DNA of 64,000 nt from Paracoccus sp. (in: a-proteobacteria) (GTDB taxonomy: Bacteria > Pseudomonadota > Alphaproteobacteria > Rhodobacterales > Rhodobacteraceae), in assembly GCF_030538695.1 (NCBI RefSeq), contig NZ_JAUNTN010000001.1, forward strand, positions 62,001-126,000, written 5' to 3'. Every line of letters begins with the position of its first letter. Position 1 is the first letter of the stretch. The translations under genes were made by a program, and so were the position numbers. Below are positions 16,312 to 24,537 of this stretch, piece after piece. The notes beneath the pieces are model-generated. The model was given only the letters and a program-made list of their open reading frames with translations, was not told the origin of the DNA and made no database searches.

Positions 16312-16676
16312 CGCCCGACGTGTCTGACCGGATCTGCACTCACCCTCGGGCGTTCGGACTTTTTCCGAATCCCCGAGGGCGGCACGTCTGCGTAAGCCGA
16401 CCCCTCCGGGGTTGAATGTCAAAGAGACGGATCAGACCAAGGTTAGCGAATGGAAGCGGGGGTGGTGTCTTGCATCCGACAGGCGCCGGATACCCCCTTG
16501 CAGATGCCCCGCCTGGCCAGCCCTTGCTGCCACGCTGGCATCAGGAGTGTGTTCGAGGACGGGGGTGGAAACCGATGCCAAACATGATGAGCGGCACTGT
16601 GGTGAAGCTGGAACTGGAGCCATACAAGCCGATAACAGGACGACGGGGGCGGCTACCGTCAGACATGAGCGGGCCT
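16312..16676. other. Non-coding gap with one inverted repeat
   Basis: I see no plausible gene in this stretch. A double-armed inverted repeat lies at 16343-16379 (CCCTCGGG/CCCGAGGG outside, TTCGGA/TCCGAA inside, T-rich loop). It could be a terminator or protein site. The rest shows nothing recognisable. Confidence 0.4.
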
Positions 16677-16982
16677 TCAGTCCCAGAGCCCATCGGCGAT
16701 CTCGCGGGCGATCATGGCGCGCGCGCTCATCATCACGGCGTCACCGCTGGTGTCGATATGACCGTAGAACCGGGCATGACCGCCGTTCGCGGTCCAATCG
16801 GCATAGCGGCAATATTCGCGGGCTTCGAGACGGAAGGCGCGCATGTCGTCCGCCCAAGGGGGCTTCGGCTCCACCACCACGGTGATGCCGTCGCAGGTTT
16901 CCTCCCAGGGCAGCGTGCGCTCGGATGGCGGACTGGCGTGGTTTTCATGGAATACTCGGTCGATATCGATCGTTCCAGGCAT
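16677..16982 (-). CDS. Hypothetical protein, element backbone
   Basis: A 101-residue protein starting MPGTIDIDRVFHENHASPPS, with TLPWEETCDGITVVVEP and a helical C-terminus (MMSARAMIAREIADGLWD). ATG 16982 has a GGAG site; the open frame further upstream crosses the terminator of parB and is not coding. I do not recognise a family. It lies downstream of parB but is separated from it by a terminator. Confidence 0.6.
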   Translation of the reverse strand: MPGTIDIDRVFHENHASPPSERTLPWEETCDGITVVVEPKPPWADDMRAFRLEAREYCRYADWTANGGHARFYGHIDTSGDAVMMSARAMIAREIADGLWD

Positions 16983-16994
16983 AAGGGTTCTCCA

Positions 16995-17023
16995 AAGAAA
17001 AAGCCCGGTCACGAGGACCGGGC
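16995..17023 (-). terminator. Rho-independent terminator of parB
   Basis: GCCCGGTC (17003-17010) pairs with GACCGGGC (17016-17023) around a five-base loop. On the minus strand the stem is followed by TTTTTCTTT. This is the cleanest intrinsic terminator in the left part of the window. It lies 55 bp after the parB stop. Confidence 0.8.
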
Positions 17024-17078
17024 GAAGTGGGAAAAGGAAGGGATGTGGCGGGGCAGCGAACGCCACCCCACCTGAGGA

Positions 17079-19193
17079 TCATTCGGCAGCGACCATCGAC
17101 TGCTCCTCGTCCTCCGCGACTTCTTCATCCTCGCCATCGCCGGCAAGGAATTCAGGCAGATCATCCGCCTCGGTGTCGCCCCCGGCTTCGGCATCGGGAT
17201 CGACCATTCGCAGCGGCTCCGGAAGCCAGCCGGTTTCAGCCAGCAGGCGCTCGGCCTCCTTGGCCATATCGCCCTTCTTCAGATGGTCGATGAGCTGCGC
17301 CGCCCGTTCGCCGGCGCCTTCGCGCACCGCCTCGATGATCCGCGGCTTGGTCACACGGCCCAGATAGTTGCCGACGGTCGGCCGCCACCCCACGGCCACC
17401 ATGTCGAGGCCCGTTGCCCGTGCCAGCCGGTCGGCCTGGGACAGGCGCACGTCGAGCCCGTGCTGGCTGACGCCCATACCGCCATAGGGGTTGGGCTTCT
17501 CGTGCAAGGCGTTGACGCCGAAGCTGACGCAATGGGCGAGCAACTCCATCCGGGTGTCGTCGTCCTGATCGACCAGCCAGTCCCAGAGCGCCGCATCGTC
17601 GGCCGGGATATGATCACCCCAGCGTTCGTGTCGCTCGGCGATGGCGCGCGCCGAGACACTTTCGACGAGGTCGTCGGCTTGCGCCGGGAAATGAACTTCC
17701 CGGACATGGGCCTCGAGGCAGCCCTTGGTGGAGTGCGGCAGCAAGCAATCGGTGACCAGCCGATGCAGCAGCGCCGTCATGGCGACATGCGGGTTCGCCG
17801 CCACGGCATCGCGGAGCGCCAGCGTGCGATGCGCGGTCAGCTCGCTGACGAGGCGATCGGGCAGAGGCCGGATGGTCTCGACCTCATCGTCCTCCTCGGG
17901 TTCGGTCGCCGTGCCACCCACCATGATGACCGCGCGCTGCACACCACCGGACTCGCCTCTCTCGGGAGAACACCCATCAGCACCCTGCCCTTCCTGACCT
18001 TCCATCGCCTCGTCGTCGGCACGGACATAGCCGCGCTCGACGGCGAGCTGGCCGTCATGGCGGATGCTGACGAAGACACCGGCGCGGGCCATCTGATCGG
18101 CGTCGTAGCGCATCGGCCGGGGCTCGAACGCTTCCAGCGCCTCCTCGATCTCTCCGAGCCGCGCGTCCACCTCGTCGGGCAATTCGTCGGCCTCGGCATA
18201 CTCCGCCTCCAGCGCCTCGAACTCGTCCCGCAACTTCTCACGGTCGGCGCGTTCCTCGTCAGTCAGGTCGATGGTGGTACCGGCCAGACGGCGCATGCCG
18301 CTGGTATGGCCATAGGGGAAGTCCGCCGCGACCTCGATCCACTTCCAGCCTTCGGCGGCGATGGTTTCCGCCTCGGCCTTCAGCTTCTCACCGACCAGCC
18401 GGTCGAGCAGCACCGGATCCTGGAGCCAGCCGCCATCGTCTTGCTGGAAGAGATCGCGCAGCACATAGCCGCCCGCCGCCTCATAGGACTCGATGCCGAC
18501 GAAGAGCGCCCGCTTGTCGGAAGCACGCACCGTGGTCTCGGTCAGCATGCGACGAATGGTGTATGGCTCCTTCTGCCAGCCATCCTTGATCGCCTCCCAG
18601 ACCTGTTCTTGGCGGGTGTGGTCGTCAGAAACGGTAAAGGCCATGAGCTGTTCCAGCGTCATGCCGTCCTCCGCATAGATCTCGAGCAGCGCAGGCGAGA
18701 CCGAGACCAGGCGCAGGCGCTGCTTTACCACCTTGGCGTCGATAAAAAAGGCGGCGGCGATTTCCTCCTCGCTCATGCCCTTCTCGCGCAACACCTGGAA
18801 GGCACGGAACTGGTCGAGCGGATGCAGCGGCGCGCGCTCGATATTCTCGGCGAGCGACACCTCATCGATCAGAATGTCGTCTCCGGCTTCCGAGACGATA
18901 CAGGGCACCGGCGTGGTCTTGTTGAGGCACTTCTGCTTGACCAGCAGTTCCAGCGCCCGATAGCGGCGGCCGCCAGCCGGCACCTCGAAGAGGCCGGTTT
19001 CCTGCCCCTCGGCGTCGAGCTCGGGCCGGACATGCAGGGACTGGATCAGCCCGCGGCGGGCGATGGACTCGGCCAGTTCCTCGACCGAGATGCCGGCCTT
19101 CACGCGCCGGACATTGGACTGGCTGAGCACCAGCTTGTTGAAGGGGATGTCGCGCGAGGACGACAGGGTGATTTTCTGCGTGGCAGTGGCCAT
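17079..19193 (-). CDS. ParB/Spo0J-family partition-like protein
   Basis: A 704-residue protein, much longer than chromosomal ParB. The ParB/Srx-like N-terminal domain shows IPFNKLVLSQSNVRRVKAG, the CTP-binding-type motif AGGRRYRALELL and SLAENIERAPLHPLDQFRAF. A helix-turn-helix follows (MSEEEIAAAFFIDAKVVKQR). The long C-terminal part (about residues 220-704) is acidic and low in recognisable motifs, ending in a run of glutamates. Such long ParB-like proteins are typical of alphaproteobacterial conjugative elements. ATG 19193 has GGAGA. No ParA gene lies beside it, so a classical partition role is uncertain. A copy of the recurring leader precedes it. Confidence 0.85.
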   Translation of the reverse strand: MATATQKITLSSSRDIPFNKLVLSQSNVRRVKAGISVEELAESIARRGLIQSLHVRPELDAEGQETGLFEVPAGGRRYRALELLVKQKCLNKTTPVPCIVSEAGDDILIDEVSLAENIERAPLHPLDQFRAFQVLREKGMSEEEIAAAFFIDAKVVKQRLRLVSVSPALLEIYAEDGMTLEQLMAFTVSDDHTRQEQVWEAIKDGWQKEPYTIRRMLTETTVRASDKRALFVGIESYEAAGGYVLRDLFQQDDGGWLQDPVLLDRLVGEKLKAEAETIAAEGWKWIEVAADFPYGHTSGMRRLAGTTIDLTDEERADREKLRDEFEALEAEYAEADELPDEVDARLGEIEEALEAFEPRPMRYDADQMARAGVFVSIRHDGQLAVERGYVRADDEAMEGQEGQGADGCSPERGESGGVQRAVIMVGGTATEPEEDDEVETIRPLPDRLVSELTAHRTLALRDAVAANPHVAMTALLHRLVTDCLLPHSTKGCLEAHVREVHFPAQADDLVESVSARAIAERHERWGDHIPADDAALWDWLVDQDDDTRMELLAHCVSFGVNALHEKPNPYGGMGVSQHGLDVRLSQADRLARATGLDMVAVGWRPTVGNYLGRVTKPRIIEAVREGAGERAAQLIDHLKKGDMAKEAERLLAETGWLPEPLRMVDPDAEAGGDTEADDLPEFLAGDGEDEEVAEDEEQSMVAAE

Positions 19194-19206
19194 GTCAGGG
19201 TCTCCA

Positions 19207-19250
19207 TGACGGACGCCGGGGAGCCTCTCTCTCCGGCAACCAGCCCGTCA
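19207..19250 (-). promoter_or_regulatory. Recurring hairpin leader, copy B (parB)
   Basis: The outer arms are TGACGGA and CCCGTCA (one mismatch), with the same inner GCCGG and GAGAGAGAGG features as copy A. The structure ends 13 bases before the parB start codon, next to its GGAG ribosome site. Confidence 0.6.
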
Positions 19251-19310
19251 CGAAACTCCCCCCACTCCTTTCCCTCTCATGGCCGAGCCGCGGATGATCG
19301 CTCATACCCA

Positions 19311-19799
19311 TCAGAGTTCACCGCGGGCACGCAGACTGGTCTCCCGACCAGCCCCGGTGATGATGTGGTCGTGAAGTATCACCCCCAGGGACACACAGGC
19401 GTTTCGGACTTCCTTGGTCATCGCGAGGTCGGCGGCTGAGGGCTCGGAATCGCCGGCCGGATGATTGTGGACGATAATCAGCGCCGAGGCATTGAGCGCC
19501 AGGCATCGCCGCAGCACCTCCCGGGGATAGACCGGGACATGATCGACTGTGCCGGTGGCGAGGCATTCGTCAGAGATCAGCCGGTTCCTCCGGTCGAGAT
19601 AGAGGACATGGAAGCGCTCCACATCACCTCTGATGGTGAGGGCGCAATAGTCGAGCACCGCCTGCCAGGACGACAGGACAGGGTTCTGATTGAGGTGGCG
19701 CAGCAGGATCTGCCGGGCCTCGTAGACCACGGTCTGCTCCTGGGCGGAGAACCGGAGCGGCTGCGGTTCGATGGCGGATGTTCTCGTGCTTCGTGTCAT
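19311..19799 (-). CDS. RadC-family JAB/MPN domain protein
   Basis: A 162-residue protein with the RadC metalloprotease-like fold: FHVLYLDRRNRLISDECLAT (about residues 65-84), VYPREVLRRCLALNASALII, and the zinc-binding motif HNHPAGDSEPSAAD (about 111-124). It lacks the N-terminal helix-hairpin-helix of full-length RadC, as is usual for copies on mobile elements. Despite the historic name, a DNA repair role is not established. ATG 19799 has GGAG. A weak copy of the recurring leader precedes it. Confidence 0.88.
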   Translation of the reverse strand: MTRSTRTSAIEPQPLRFSAQEQTVVYEARQILLRHLNQNPVLSSWQAVLDYCALTIRGDVERFHVLYLDRRNRLISDECLATGTVDHVPVYPREVLRRCLALNASALIIVHNHPAGDSEPSAADLAMTKEVRNACVSLGVILHDHIITGAGRETSLRARGEL

Positions 19800-19812
19800 G
19801 GTCCTGTTCTCC

Positions 19813-19853
19813 GACGGGCAGCCGGCCGGGCGCCGGAGCTTTCACCGCGTCAC
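19813..19853 (-). promoter_or_regulatory. Recurring hairpin leader, weak copy D (radC)
   Basis: GACGGG (19813-19818) and GCGTCAC (19847-19853) flank a GCCGG/CCGGCGCC core. It is more divergent than copies A-C but in the same position, ending just before GGAG and the radC start. Confidence 0.4.
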
Positions 19854-19910
19854 GAGGAGAAGCGCCGCCCTCTTCCTTCGAAGAGCGCGGCGCGGAACCT
19901 GCAGAACCCC

Positions 19911-20306
19911 TCAGGAACGCGGGGACTCCGTGTCGAGGCGTGTCCCGCCTGGCAGGCGGCCCGAGCGATAGAGCAGGCGCTCGGCATCGCGAATCCTGCC
20001 GGTTTCGCGGGCGGCCTTGGCCCAAACCGAGATCGGGAAATCCCCCGTGAACAGCAGATCCCGCTCGATACCCATACCGAAGGGCAGCCGAATGGAGCGC
20101 AGTTCGTTGAGGCTCCAGGCGCCAAGTTCGGGGTAGCCAATGTCGGCCAGGCCAAACATGATGTCGCCGTCCTCGTCGAGCTCGGTCGCAAGCCAGACAC
20201 CGGCGCCAAAGGGATTGAAGAACTTCACGACCGGAATGTGATCCTGATCGCGATCGCGGCCATTCGCCAGCAAACGGTCACGCTGTGTGTCGGTCAGGAG
20301 GATCAT
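19911..20306 (-). CDS. DUF2958 domain protein
   Basis: A 131-residue protein starting MILLTDTQRDRLLANGRDRD, with VVKFFNPFGAGVWLATELDE and DIMFGLADIGYPELGAWSLN. These are the hallmark segments of DUF2958, found next to ArdC-type antirestriction genes on plasmids and conjugative elements. The function is unknown. The ATG at 20306 overlaps the TGA of ardC by four bases, so it is translated with it. Confidence 0.9.
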   Translation of the reverse strand: MILLTDTQRDRLLANGRDRDQDHIPVVKFFNPFGAGVWLATELDEDGDIMFGLADIGYPELGAWSLNELRSIRLPFGMGIERDLLFTGDFPISVWAKAARETGRIRDAERLLYRSGRLPGGTRLDTESPRS

Positions 20307-21265
20307 GCCGCGGCCCTCCCTTCCGTCGGGGTCTGCCGCTCAACATCGGTGCTGTCGTCGGGCAGATGGGCCAGCAGCCAGTCGGCCGCCTTGCTGGCCT
20401 GCGAGGCGGCACGGACGATGGCCCGGGAATCTTCGCGCATCACCTCCAGCCAGGAGCCGATGTAATCGGCGTGGCGCACAGTCGGGACGATCCCAAGCGA
20501 GGCGCAGCAGAACGCGCTCGAAATCTCGGCGATCAGTTCCTCGAAGGCATATTTCTTCGTGCCGAAACCGCCCGAGAAGTCCCGCCCCAACCGTGAGGCA
20601 TGTCCTGTCGCGTGCCCCATCTCGTGCAGGGCGGTCCGGTGCCAGTTGATCGGCTCGAAATAGGCCTGCGGAGGTGGCACCTGCACGTAATCGAGCGCGG
20701 GGACATAGAAGGCGCTGTTGCCACCGATCCGGAAGTCGATACCGGTCGCGGCGATCAGTTCCTCGACCCGCGGCTCGATCAGCCCGGGCGGTGGAGGCGG
20801 CGCCTCGACCGCAATGTCGTCGGGCAGACCCTCGCATTGCGCCGCGTTGAACACGGTAAAGCGCTTCAGGAACGGGATGCTGCTTGCGTCTTCCCCTGTT
20901 TCCTTGGCGCGGCGCTTCTCGTCTTCAGGCGTGAAACGGTCGGCATAGACGACGGTTGTGCCCCGCTCACCCTTGCGGACATTGCCGCCGAGCGACAGCG
21001 CCTGGCGGAAGGTCAGCCAGTGTTGGGTTGGATAGCCCTGCTGGATGACGGCGCCCCAGAGGATCAGGACATTGATCCCGGAATACTGCCGACCCGTGCT
21101 GGCGTTGCGCGGCATGGCGAGCGGCGCTTGCGCCGCCGCCGTCCCCCAGGGCTGAACCCAGGGCAGCCGGCCTTCCTCTAGCTCGGCGATGATCTTGTCG
21201 GTGATGTCGTCATAAAGGTTCGTGCGCGGGCCGCCCTTGCGGGCCGCGCGATGCTCTCTCGCCAT
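20303..21265 (-). CDS. ardC: ArdC-type antirestriction protein with metallopeptidase domain
   Basis: A 320-residue protein. The N-terminal ssDNA-binding ArdC domain shows NLYDDITDKIIAELEEGRLP and NASTGRQYSGINVLILWGA. The C-terminal zincin domain carries HEMGH (HExxH, about residues 214-218) and a downstream glutamate in FEELIAEISSAF. ArdC proteins of conjugative plasmids protect incoming DNA from host restriction. The gene overlaps DUF2958 by four bases and is preceded by copy C of the recurring leader; ATG 21265 has a GGAG site. Confidence 0.9.
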   Translation of the reverse strand: MAREHRAARKGGPRTNLYDDITDKIIAELEEGRLPWVQPWGTAAAQAPLAMPRNASTGRQYSGINVLILWGAVIQQGYPTQHWLTFRQALSLGGNVRKGERGTTVVYADRFTPEDEKRRAKETGEDASSIPFLKRFTVFNAAQCEGLPDDIAVEAPPPPPGLIEPRVEELIAATGIDFRIGGNSAFYVPALDYVQVPPPQAYFEPINWHRTALHEMGHATGHASRLGRDFSGGFGTKKYAFEELIAEISSAFCCASLGIVPTVRHADYIGSWLEVMREDSRAIVRAASQASKAADWLLAHLPDDSTDVERQTPTEGRAAA

Positions 21266-21280
21266 CGGGATGATCTCCGC

Positions 21281-21320
21281 GACGGGCGCCGGAGGCCTCT
21301 CCTCCAGCCCTCAACCCGTC
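21281..21320 (-). promoter_or_regulatory. Recurring hairpin leader, copy C (ardC)
   Basis: GACGGG (21281-21286) and CCCGTC (21315-21320) form the outer arms, with the GGCGCC and AGAGGCC inner features. It is followed on the minus strand by GGAG and the ardC ATG. The remainder of the 359-bp gap (to 21624) should hold the divergent promoters of ardC and the H-NS-type gene. Confidence 0.6.
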
Positions 21321-21624
21321 AAGGAAAACCCACCCGCACTTTCACTCTCGGGGGCGTTGCGGGGTCTCCCCGCTGATGGGGGTGTGTCGGCAACGCCAGT
21401 GCCGACCAGGGGGAAGGCTTTCCCCAGACAATCCTCGTATTCAGCCGAGGCAGGCATAAAAAGGCAAAAGCCACCAACCGCGAGCCGTCAATCCCCGACG
21501 TGTTGTAATCCCCAGGATATCTGCGCTTATCTGACACGCAATCGCGGTGCCTGTTTTCCAGCGCCAGACGCCTTCCTTCCCGCGAGCTCGGGCTCAAAGC
21601 CAACGGGCAATAAAAGAGGACCAA

Positions 21625-21942
21625 ATGACGGATATCGATCTTAACGCCTTGTCGCTTCCCGAGCTGAAGCAGTTGCAAAAGAATGTTGCGAAGGCCATCG
21701 CCAGTTTCGAGGACCGTCGCAAGGCCGAGGCCCGCGCCAAGGTTGACGACTTGGCCCGCGAACTCGGTTTCAGTTTCGACGAGCTTGCGGAAGCGGCTCC
21801 CCCCCGGAAACGCGCGGCGTCCGCGCCCAAGTACCGCCATCCGGAGAACGCCGAAATCACCTGGTCTGGCCGTGGGCGCAAACCGGCATGGATCGCCGAG
21901 GCGCTGGCTTCGGGAAAATCGCTGGACGATTTTGCGATCTGA
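21625..21942 (+). CDS. H-NS-family nucleoid protein
   Basis: A 105-residue protein. The N-terminal oligomerisation part is LPELKQLQKNVAKAIASFED. The C-terminal DNA-binding part is YRHPENAEITWSGRGRKPAW, where the SGRGRKPAW loop is the minor-groove AT-hook-like motif of alphaproteobacterial H-NS proteins. It ends SGKSLDDFAI, also typical. ATG 21625 has AGAGGA. Mobile elements often carry H-NS relatives that silence AT-rich cargo, which would suit the lower-GC island just downstream. That link is an inference. Confidence 0.9.
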   Translation: MTDIDLNALSLPELKQLQKNVAKAIASFEDRRKAEARAKVDDLARELGFSFDELAEAAPPRKRAASAPKYRHPENAEITWSGRGRKPAWIAEALASGKSLDDFAI

Positions 21943-21956
21943 CCGGGGGGCCTGTC

Positions 21957-22574
21957 TTGTACCAGCCCGCGAATGCCGTCCGCCTGCATGTCTCTCTGGC
22001 GGAGATTGACCCGCCGATCTGGCGGCGACTTGTCGTGCCGTCGGACTGGACGCTCGACAGGCTGCATCTGGTGCTGCAGGCCACGTTCAACTGGACCGAC
22101 AGCCATCTGCATGAGTTCCGGATCGGCGGGCTGCGCTATGGTGACCCCGATCAGCTTGAGGATGGTTTCGGGGGCCCGCAGACCTTCGACTACACCGGGG
22201 TCAGGCTGGCGGATTTCTCCGGCCAGGATCTGACCTTCACTTACCTCTACGACTTTGGCGATGACTGGACCCATGTGATCCGGATCGAGGAATGGCTGTC
22301 CCTCGATCCTCTGCCCCGCCACGCAGAATGCACCGAAGGTGCCCGTGCCCGGCCGCCCGAGGACGTCGGCGGCTCCTGGTCCTATGCCGATTTCCTCGAG
22401 ACCATCCGCGACCCGAACCATGAGGACCACAGCTCCAACCTTCGCTGGGCCGGCGGGCATTTCGATCCGGACTGGTTCGACATCGACCTGATCAACAGGG
22501 ATCTCCGCAACACCTTCCGCAAGAACACCAGCCGACGCCTGCATCAGCCCAAGCCAAAGCCTTCTGGTCGGTGA
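21957..22574 (+). CDS. Plasmid pRiA4b ORF-3-like protein
   Basis: A 205-residue protein with VRLHVSLAEIDPPIWRRLVV, TFNWTDSHLHEFRIGG, LYDFGDDWTHVIRIE and GGHFDPDWFDIDLIN, the diagnostic segments of the pRiA4b ORF-3 (IS1096 TnpR-like) family. Function unknown. No ATG precedes the conserved part without overlapping the H-NS gene; TTG 21957, with a run of G about seven bases upstream, gives a 14-bp gap and is my preferred start. It is likely co-transcribed with the H-NS-type gene. Confidence 0.85.
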   Translation: MYQPANAVRLHVSLAEIDPPIWRRLVVPSDWTLDRLHLVLQATFNWTDSHLHEFRIGGLRYGDPDQLEDGFGGPQTFDYTGVRLADFSGQDLTFTYLYDFGDDWTHVIRIEEWLSLDPLPRHAECTEGARARPPEDVGGSWSYADFLETIRDPNHEDHSSNLRWAGGHFDPDWFDIDLINRDLRNTFRKNTSRRLHQPKPKPSGR

Positions 22575-22989
22575 GCCCGGAGGGCTCGGCCCTCAAGGCG
22601 GTGCCCCGGCCTGGATGACCCTCCTCCTGCCGGCACCGTCAGAGTGGTAGCGCCTCCAGCGGGATATCGGGCTGTCTGCACCGCGAAAGGTGCACTGGTG
22701 TCGCGTCCTTCCCAGTAGCTTTGCCTGGCGTGGGGGCGCGCGCACGACAAGCCCAAGCCTCGGCACCCTACCCCTTCACGCGCTCCCCAAAGTCTCCCCG
22801 ATCCAACGCCCCCATCCGATTTGCGCTCTATGCTATCCGTCTCCCCGACAACCGGCTGAGCGCCCTTCAAGGAATGCCTTCAACTGCAGGGTCTTCGGTA
22901 AGCGTGTTCCCCTCTGAAAATCGCCGAAGGCCAGCCTGCCACCCACGGCACGAAGCCACCACCCTCTTCATCTCGCTCAACAGCACGGA
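22575..22989. other. Gap between element backbone and cargo
   Basis: About 415 bp with no supportable gene. Base composition begins to shift here from the GC-rich backbone toward the more mixed composition of the cargo. I see no inverted repeat ends, integrase or transposase remnant. Confidence 0.4.
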
Positions 22990-23026
22990 TTGAATTCTGT
23001 CAGAAAACTGCGTATATTTCTGACAG
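22990..23026 (+). promoter_or_regulatory. Promoter and palindromic operator of the abiEi-like gene
   Basis: TTGAAT (22990-22995) and TATATT (23013-23018) with a 17-bp spacer form a good -35/-10 pair. A perfect 10-bp inverted repeat, CTGTCAGAAA (22997-23006) and TTTCTGACAG (23017-23026), covers the spacer and -10. AbiEi antitoxins bind inverted repeats and repress their own operon, so this is the likely autoregulatory site. Confidence 0.75.
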
Positions 23027-23036
23027 GAGAAGGATC

Positions 23037-23630
23037 ATGCAGCACCTTGCAGAACAGATATTGACCCATGCAGAGGGACTTCCGGAAGGAGCGCCACTTG
23101 CCGCAAAGGGCCTGCTGCACCTCGGCAGCCGTGCCGGGGTGGATCAGGCCCTGTCGCGCCTTGCCGAGCGCGGCCAGTTGATCCGTGCCGGGCGCGGCGT
23201 TTACCTGCGACCGATCAAAAGCCGGTTTGGAACGCGCGCTCCGTCCGTGGAACAGGCCGTCGAGGCCCTCGCGGCGCAACGTGGCGAAGTCATCGTTCCA
23301 ACCGGCGCCGCCGAAGCGAATGCACTCGGCCTGACCACGCAAGTGCCTGTTCGCTCCGTGTACCTGACCTCGGGTCGCAGCCGCACGCTCTCCTTGGGCA
23401 AACAAGTCGTGGAACTACGCCACGCCCCCCGATGGCAACTCGCCCTCGGGAAGAGGCCGGCTGGCAGTGCTGTTCGCGCCCTGGCCTGGCTCGGGCCGGA
23501 ACAGGCAGAGACAGCTCTTAGATCGCTGAAGCAGAAACTGCCCGCAGCGGCGTTTGACGAATTGGTAACCGCAGCACCGCAGTTCCCGACCTGGCTTGCA
23601 CGCAGTGTCGGAAAGGCGGCGCATGTCTGA
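23037..23630 (+). CDS. AbiEi-type antitoxin (DUF6088)
   Basis: A 197-residue protein with an N-terminal winged helix (LHLGSRAGVDQALSRLAERG, then QLIRAGRGVYLRP, about residues 28-58) and the AbiEi C-terminal domain (VPTGAAEANALGL, VYLTSGRSRTLSLG). It is the transcriptional repressor and antitoxin of type IV AbiE systems, acting without binding the toxin. ATG 23037 follows AAGGA; the promoter and operator lie 11 bp upstream. The ATGTCTGA overlap shows coupling to the toxin gene. Confidence 0.85.
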   Translation: MQHLAEQILTHAEGLPEGAPLAAKGLLHLGSRAGVDQALSRLAERGQLIRAGRGVYLRPIKSRFGTRAPSVEQAVEALAAQRGEVIVPTGAAEANALGLTTQVPVRSVYLTSGRSRTLSLGKQVVELRHAPRWQLALGKRPAGSAVRALAWLGPEQAETALRSLKQKLPAAAFDELVTAAPQFPTWLARSVGKAAHV

Positions 23631-24267
23631 ACCCTTCCTGTCTTTGCCGCCTGGAGACCGCAAGGAAGCCCTGGCCGTAGCTGCAGATCGCTCCGGGCGG
23701 CCCGCGCACCTGCTCGAAAAGGACGTCTGGGTTGTCTGGGCCCTTCAGACCCTCTTCAGTTCCGAGCTTGGTGAGCACCTCGTTTTCAAGGGCGGAACAT
23801 CTCTTTCCAAAGCCTATGGGGTGATCCAGCGCTTCTCTGAAGATGTTGATCTGACCTATGACATTCGGGCAATCGCGCCTGATCTGGTGGGCGAACGCGC
23901 CGAAGCCCTGCCAACCACACGCAGTGAGGAAAAGCGCTGGTCGAAAGCTGTCCGGGATCGATTGCCGAAATGGGTCGTCGAAGCGACGCAGCCCTTGATC
24001 CAGGGCGCCATTGCAGCGCAAGGGCTATCAGCCTCGACACGGGCAAATGGCGACAAGCTTTTCATCGATTGCGAGACCGCCTCTTCTTGCTCCGGCTATG
24101 TCGCCCCCAGCGTCATGCTGGAGTTCGGCGCGAGGTCGACGGGTGAACCGGCGAGCCTGCGTGACGTCGCCTGCGACGCAAACGGGCTGATTGAGGGCGT
24201 GACCTTTCCGACCGCGACACCGCGCGTGATGCATGCCGAAAGAACCTTTTTGGGAGAGGGCCACTGA
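23623..24267 (+). pseudogene. AbiEii-type nucleotidyltransferase toxin, truncated and frameshifted
   Basis: ATG 23623 begins MSEPFLSLPPGDRKEALAVA. The nucleotidyltransferase motif FKGGTSLSKAYG followed by FSEDVDLTY (about residues 52-80) matches the GGT/S-x-S-k and D-x-D of AbiEii toxins. The frame ends just after MHAERTF, where relatives continue with W-E-K-A-T. One extra T in a run (ACCTTTTTGG) moves the frame; the shifted frame reads WERAT and then loses all resemblance. The C-terminal part, needed for activity in relatives, is absent. The toxin is therefore probably inactive, cut at the edge of the Druantia-like island. Confidence 0.75.
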
Positions 24268-24537
24268 CCTCAACCTTTCGATAATATATTTGACAACACA
24301 TCCACGAACATCAACGTCATGAAATCCAATCCATCAAAACTATCTCCCGACGGTTCTCCAAAAAACGCATTAGCAGGCCGCTGAAAAGCTCCGGCTCCGA
24401 ATGGCGAGGTCCATAGGTACCCCACTCAAGCACAATCTCGTTGAGTTGAACGCTCTCGCTCGAGCCAAAGCGCGATCAGCTCAGCGAAATTTGGCGTTCG
24501 ATTGCGTTTATCGGCAGCCTGTTAGAGCACACATCAT
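24268..24537. other. Junction between AbiEii remnant and Druantia-like operon
   Basis: 270 bp of AT-richer sequence between the broken toxin gene (plus strand) and the last gene of the defence operon (minus strand). No gene, tRNA fragment or transposon end is visible. It is probably an old insertion junction. Confidence 0.35.

Noticed and set aside
16416..17075. A plus-strand open frame spanning the gap before the 16677 gene
   Set aside because: It crosses the terminator of parB and overlaps a better minus-strand gene.
17283..19439. A 718-residue plus-strand open frame across parB and radC
   Set aside because: It is a GC-driven antisense frame; the minus-strand ParB reading is unmistakable.
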